From Loxodes magnus (Eukaryota; Ciliophora; Karyorelictea; Loxodida; Loxodidae), in contig CAMPDV010000065.1 of the NCBI GenBank assembly GCA_946699065.1, positions 620,001-684,000 of the forward strand: a DNA stretch of 64,000 nt. Reading direction: 5' to 3'. Below the pieces are notes generated by a model. The model was not told the DNA's origin and ran no database searches. It worked only from the letters and a program-made list of their open reading frames with translations. The position numbers and the translations under genes are program-made. Shown piece by piece: positions 63,729 through 64,000 of the stretch. The first letter of the stretch is position 1. Each line of letters begins with the position of its first letter.

Positions 63729-64000
63729 TAAATTAAAATAGTTTGACTGAAATAGAATTTTAAGTAAATTAAAATCAGTTTGACTGAAATAGAATTTTAA
63801 GTAAATTAAAATAGTTTGACTGAAATGGAATTTTAAGTAAATTAAAATAAGTATGACTGAAATAGAATTTTAAGTAAATTAAAATAGTTTGATTGAAATA
63901 GAAATTTAAGTAAATAAAATCAGTTTGACTGAAATAGAATTTTAAGTAAATTAAAATAAGTGTGATTGAAATAGAATTTTAAGCAAATTAAATAAGTTTG

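Larger units (their letters stand above)
1..64000. repeat. 37-bp AT-rich satellite array, whole window
   Basis: The entire window is a head-to-tail array of one unit. Numbering from the most conserved point, the unit reads GACTGAAATAG (1-11), then AATTTTAAG (12-20), then TAAATTAAAAT (21-31), then AAGTGT or CAGTTT (32-37). The phase is direct: GACTG starts at 3, 40 and 77, exactly 37 apart, and the pattern continues to base 64,000. The consensus has 7 G/C in 37, about 19% GC, with G far more common than C on this strand. Common variable sites are 32 (A, C or deleted), 36 (G, T or A), 3 (C or A), 9 and 12 (the AAAAAGTATTTT class), 13, 14, 17, 20 and 21. I saw no inversion of the unit, no transposon insertion and no unique spacer. 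Because 37 is not a multiple of 3 and the unit carries TAA stops in several frames, it cannot hold a long reading frame. The likely role is structural heterochromatin; centromere function is possible but not shown by the sequence. Confidence 0.98.
48100..64000. repeat. Array domain 4: CAGCACG/TAATCT monomers, large copies
   Basis: No gene is present. This domain is marked by two co-occurring variants: a 36-bp unit with TAATCTAAATAAG, and a unit whose 3' part reads CAGCACG before ACTG. They usually sit two units apart as one trimer. GTATATTAAAATAAG with GACAGAAATAG, AATAATATAAG with GATAGAAATAG, and GTGATTG with AAGCAAATTAAATAAG are other markers. Large near-identical blocks (0.55, 0.84, 1.06, 1.62, 1.95, 3.09 and 4.84 kb offsets) show active recent rearrangement. 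The array continues past the window end. Confidence 0.75.

Noticed and set aside
1-64000. CRISPR-like array
   Set aside because: The regular 37-bp period resembles a CRISPR repeat length, but there are no unique spacers. The units abut directly and vary by point changes.
1-64000. CENP-B box
   Set aside because: The motif needs a TTCG core and a CGGG end. The array is nearly CpG-free and I saw no CGGG on either strand; the CAGCACG unit does not fit.
1-64000. Telomere repeat or subtelomeric motif
   Set aside because: No run of TTAGGG, TTTAGGG, TTAGG or a similar short G-rich repeat is present on either strand.
1-64000. TTGACT (plant W-box-like) and TGACTGA (AP-1-like) motifs in the monomers
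   Set aside because: They occur hundreds of times simply because the monomer contains TTTGACTGA. Short matches in an array of unknown host give no evidence of factor binding.
1-64000. Replication origin from AT-rich 11-bp matches
   Set aside because: I compared the minus-strand TTTAATTTACTT stretch with the yeast ARS core and it does not match at the required purine position. AT-richness alone is not evidence.
1-64000. Rho-independent terminators from the ATTTTAA/TTAAAAT inverted repeat
   Set aside because: The arms contain no G/C pair, so they would not make a stable terminator hairpin, and the element is repeated in every monomer.

Overview
The whole 64,000-base window is one uninterrupted tandem-repeat (satellite) array. 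I find no protein-coding gene, RNA gene, mobile element, CRISPR array or unique sequence in it. The repeat runs off both ends, so the array is longer than 64 kb. The basic unit is 37 bp, about 81% A+T, always head-to-tail in the same orientation. Dividing window length by the mean unit size gives roughly 1,730 copies. Many units are 36 bp and a few are 35 bp, through single-base losses at a small set of sites. Such an array points to eukaryotic constitutive heterochromatin (centromeric, pericentromeric or subtelomeric) from a long-read assembly. Nothing here identifies the species, and I do not name one.

Layout. (1) About 1-18,300: a varied mixture of monomer classes with many 36-bp units and several tandem or near-tandem block duplications, the clearest being a 2,061-bp block at 14.4-18.3 kb. 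(2) About 18,300-34,700: the most uniform part, mostly exact 37-bp units, containing an 11-monomer (407-bp) higher-order repeat near 21.6-22.6 and 24.9-25.4 kb and a nested A-B-B'-A' duplication at 29.4-33.9 kb. (3) About 34,700-48,100: varied again, with 442-bp, 588-bp and 1,617-bp higher-order blocks. (4) About 48,100-64,000: marked by a CpG-containing monomer (CAGCACGACTG), by a 36-bp monomer containing TAATCTAAATAAG, and by large recent duplications including a near-identical pair of about 1.95 kb set 4,842 bp apart.

How the parts relate. The array shows several layers of amplification: monomer, 4/7/11/12/15/16-monomer blocks, then 1-3 kb blocks copied locally. A few blocks recur at long range (8.4, 34.0, 37.4 and 38.2 kb). 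Several monomer classes occur in both flanks but not in the central domain, which fits a younger central expansion splitting an older array. Each consensus monomer carries a 7-bp inverted repeat around a 5-bp spacer. Four monomers make 148 bp, about one nucleosome core.

All repeat coordinates were read by eye. Block edges are good to a few bases where I checked them and to one monomer elsewhere. The two longest open frames (minus strand, 4,596-4,829 and 37,428-37,610) are repeat translations and are rejected as genes.
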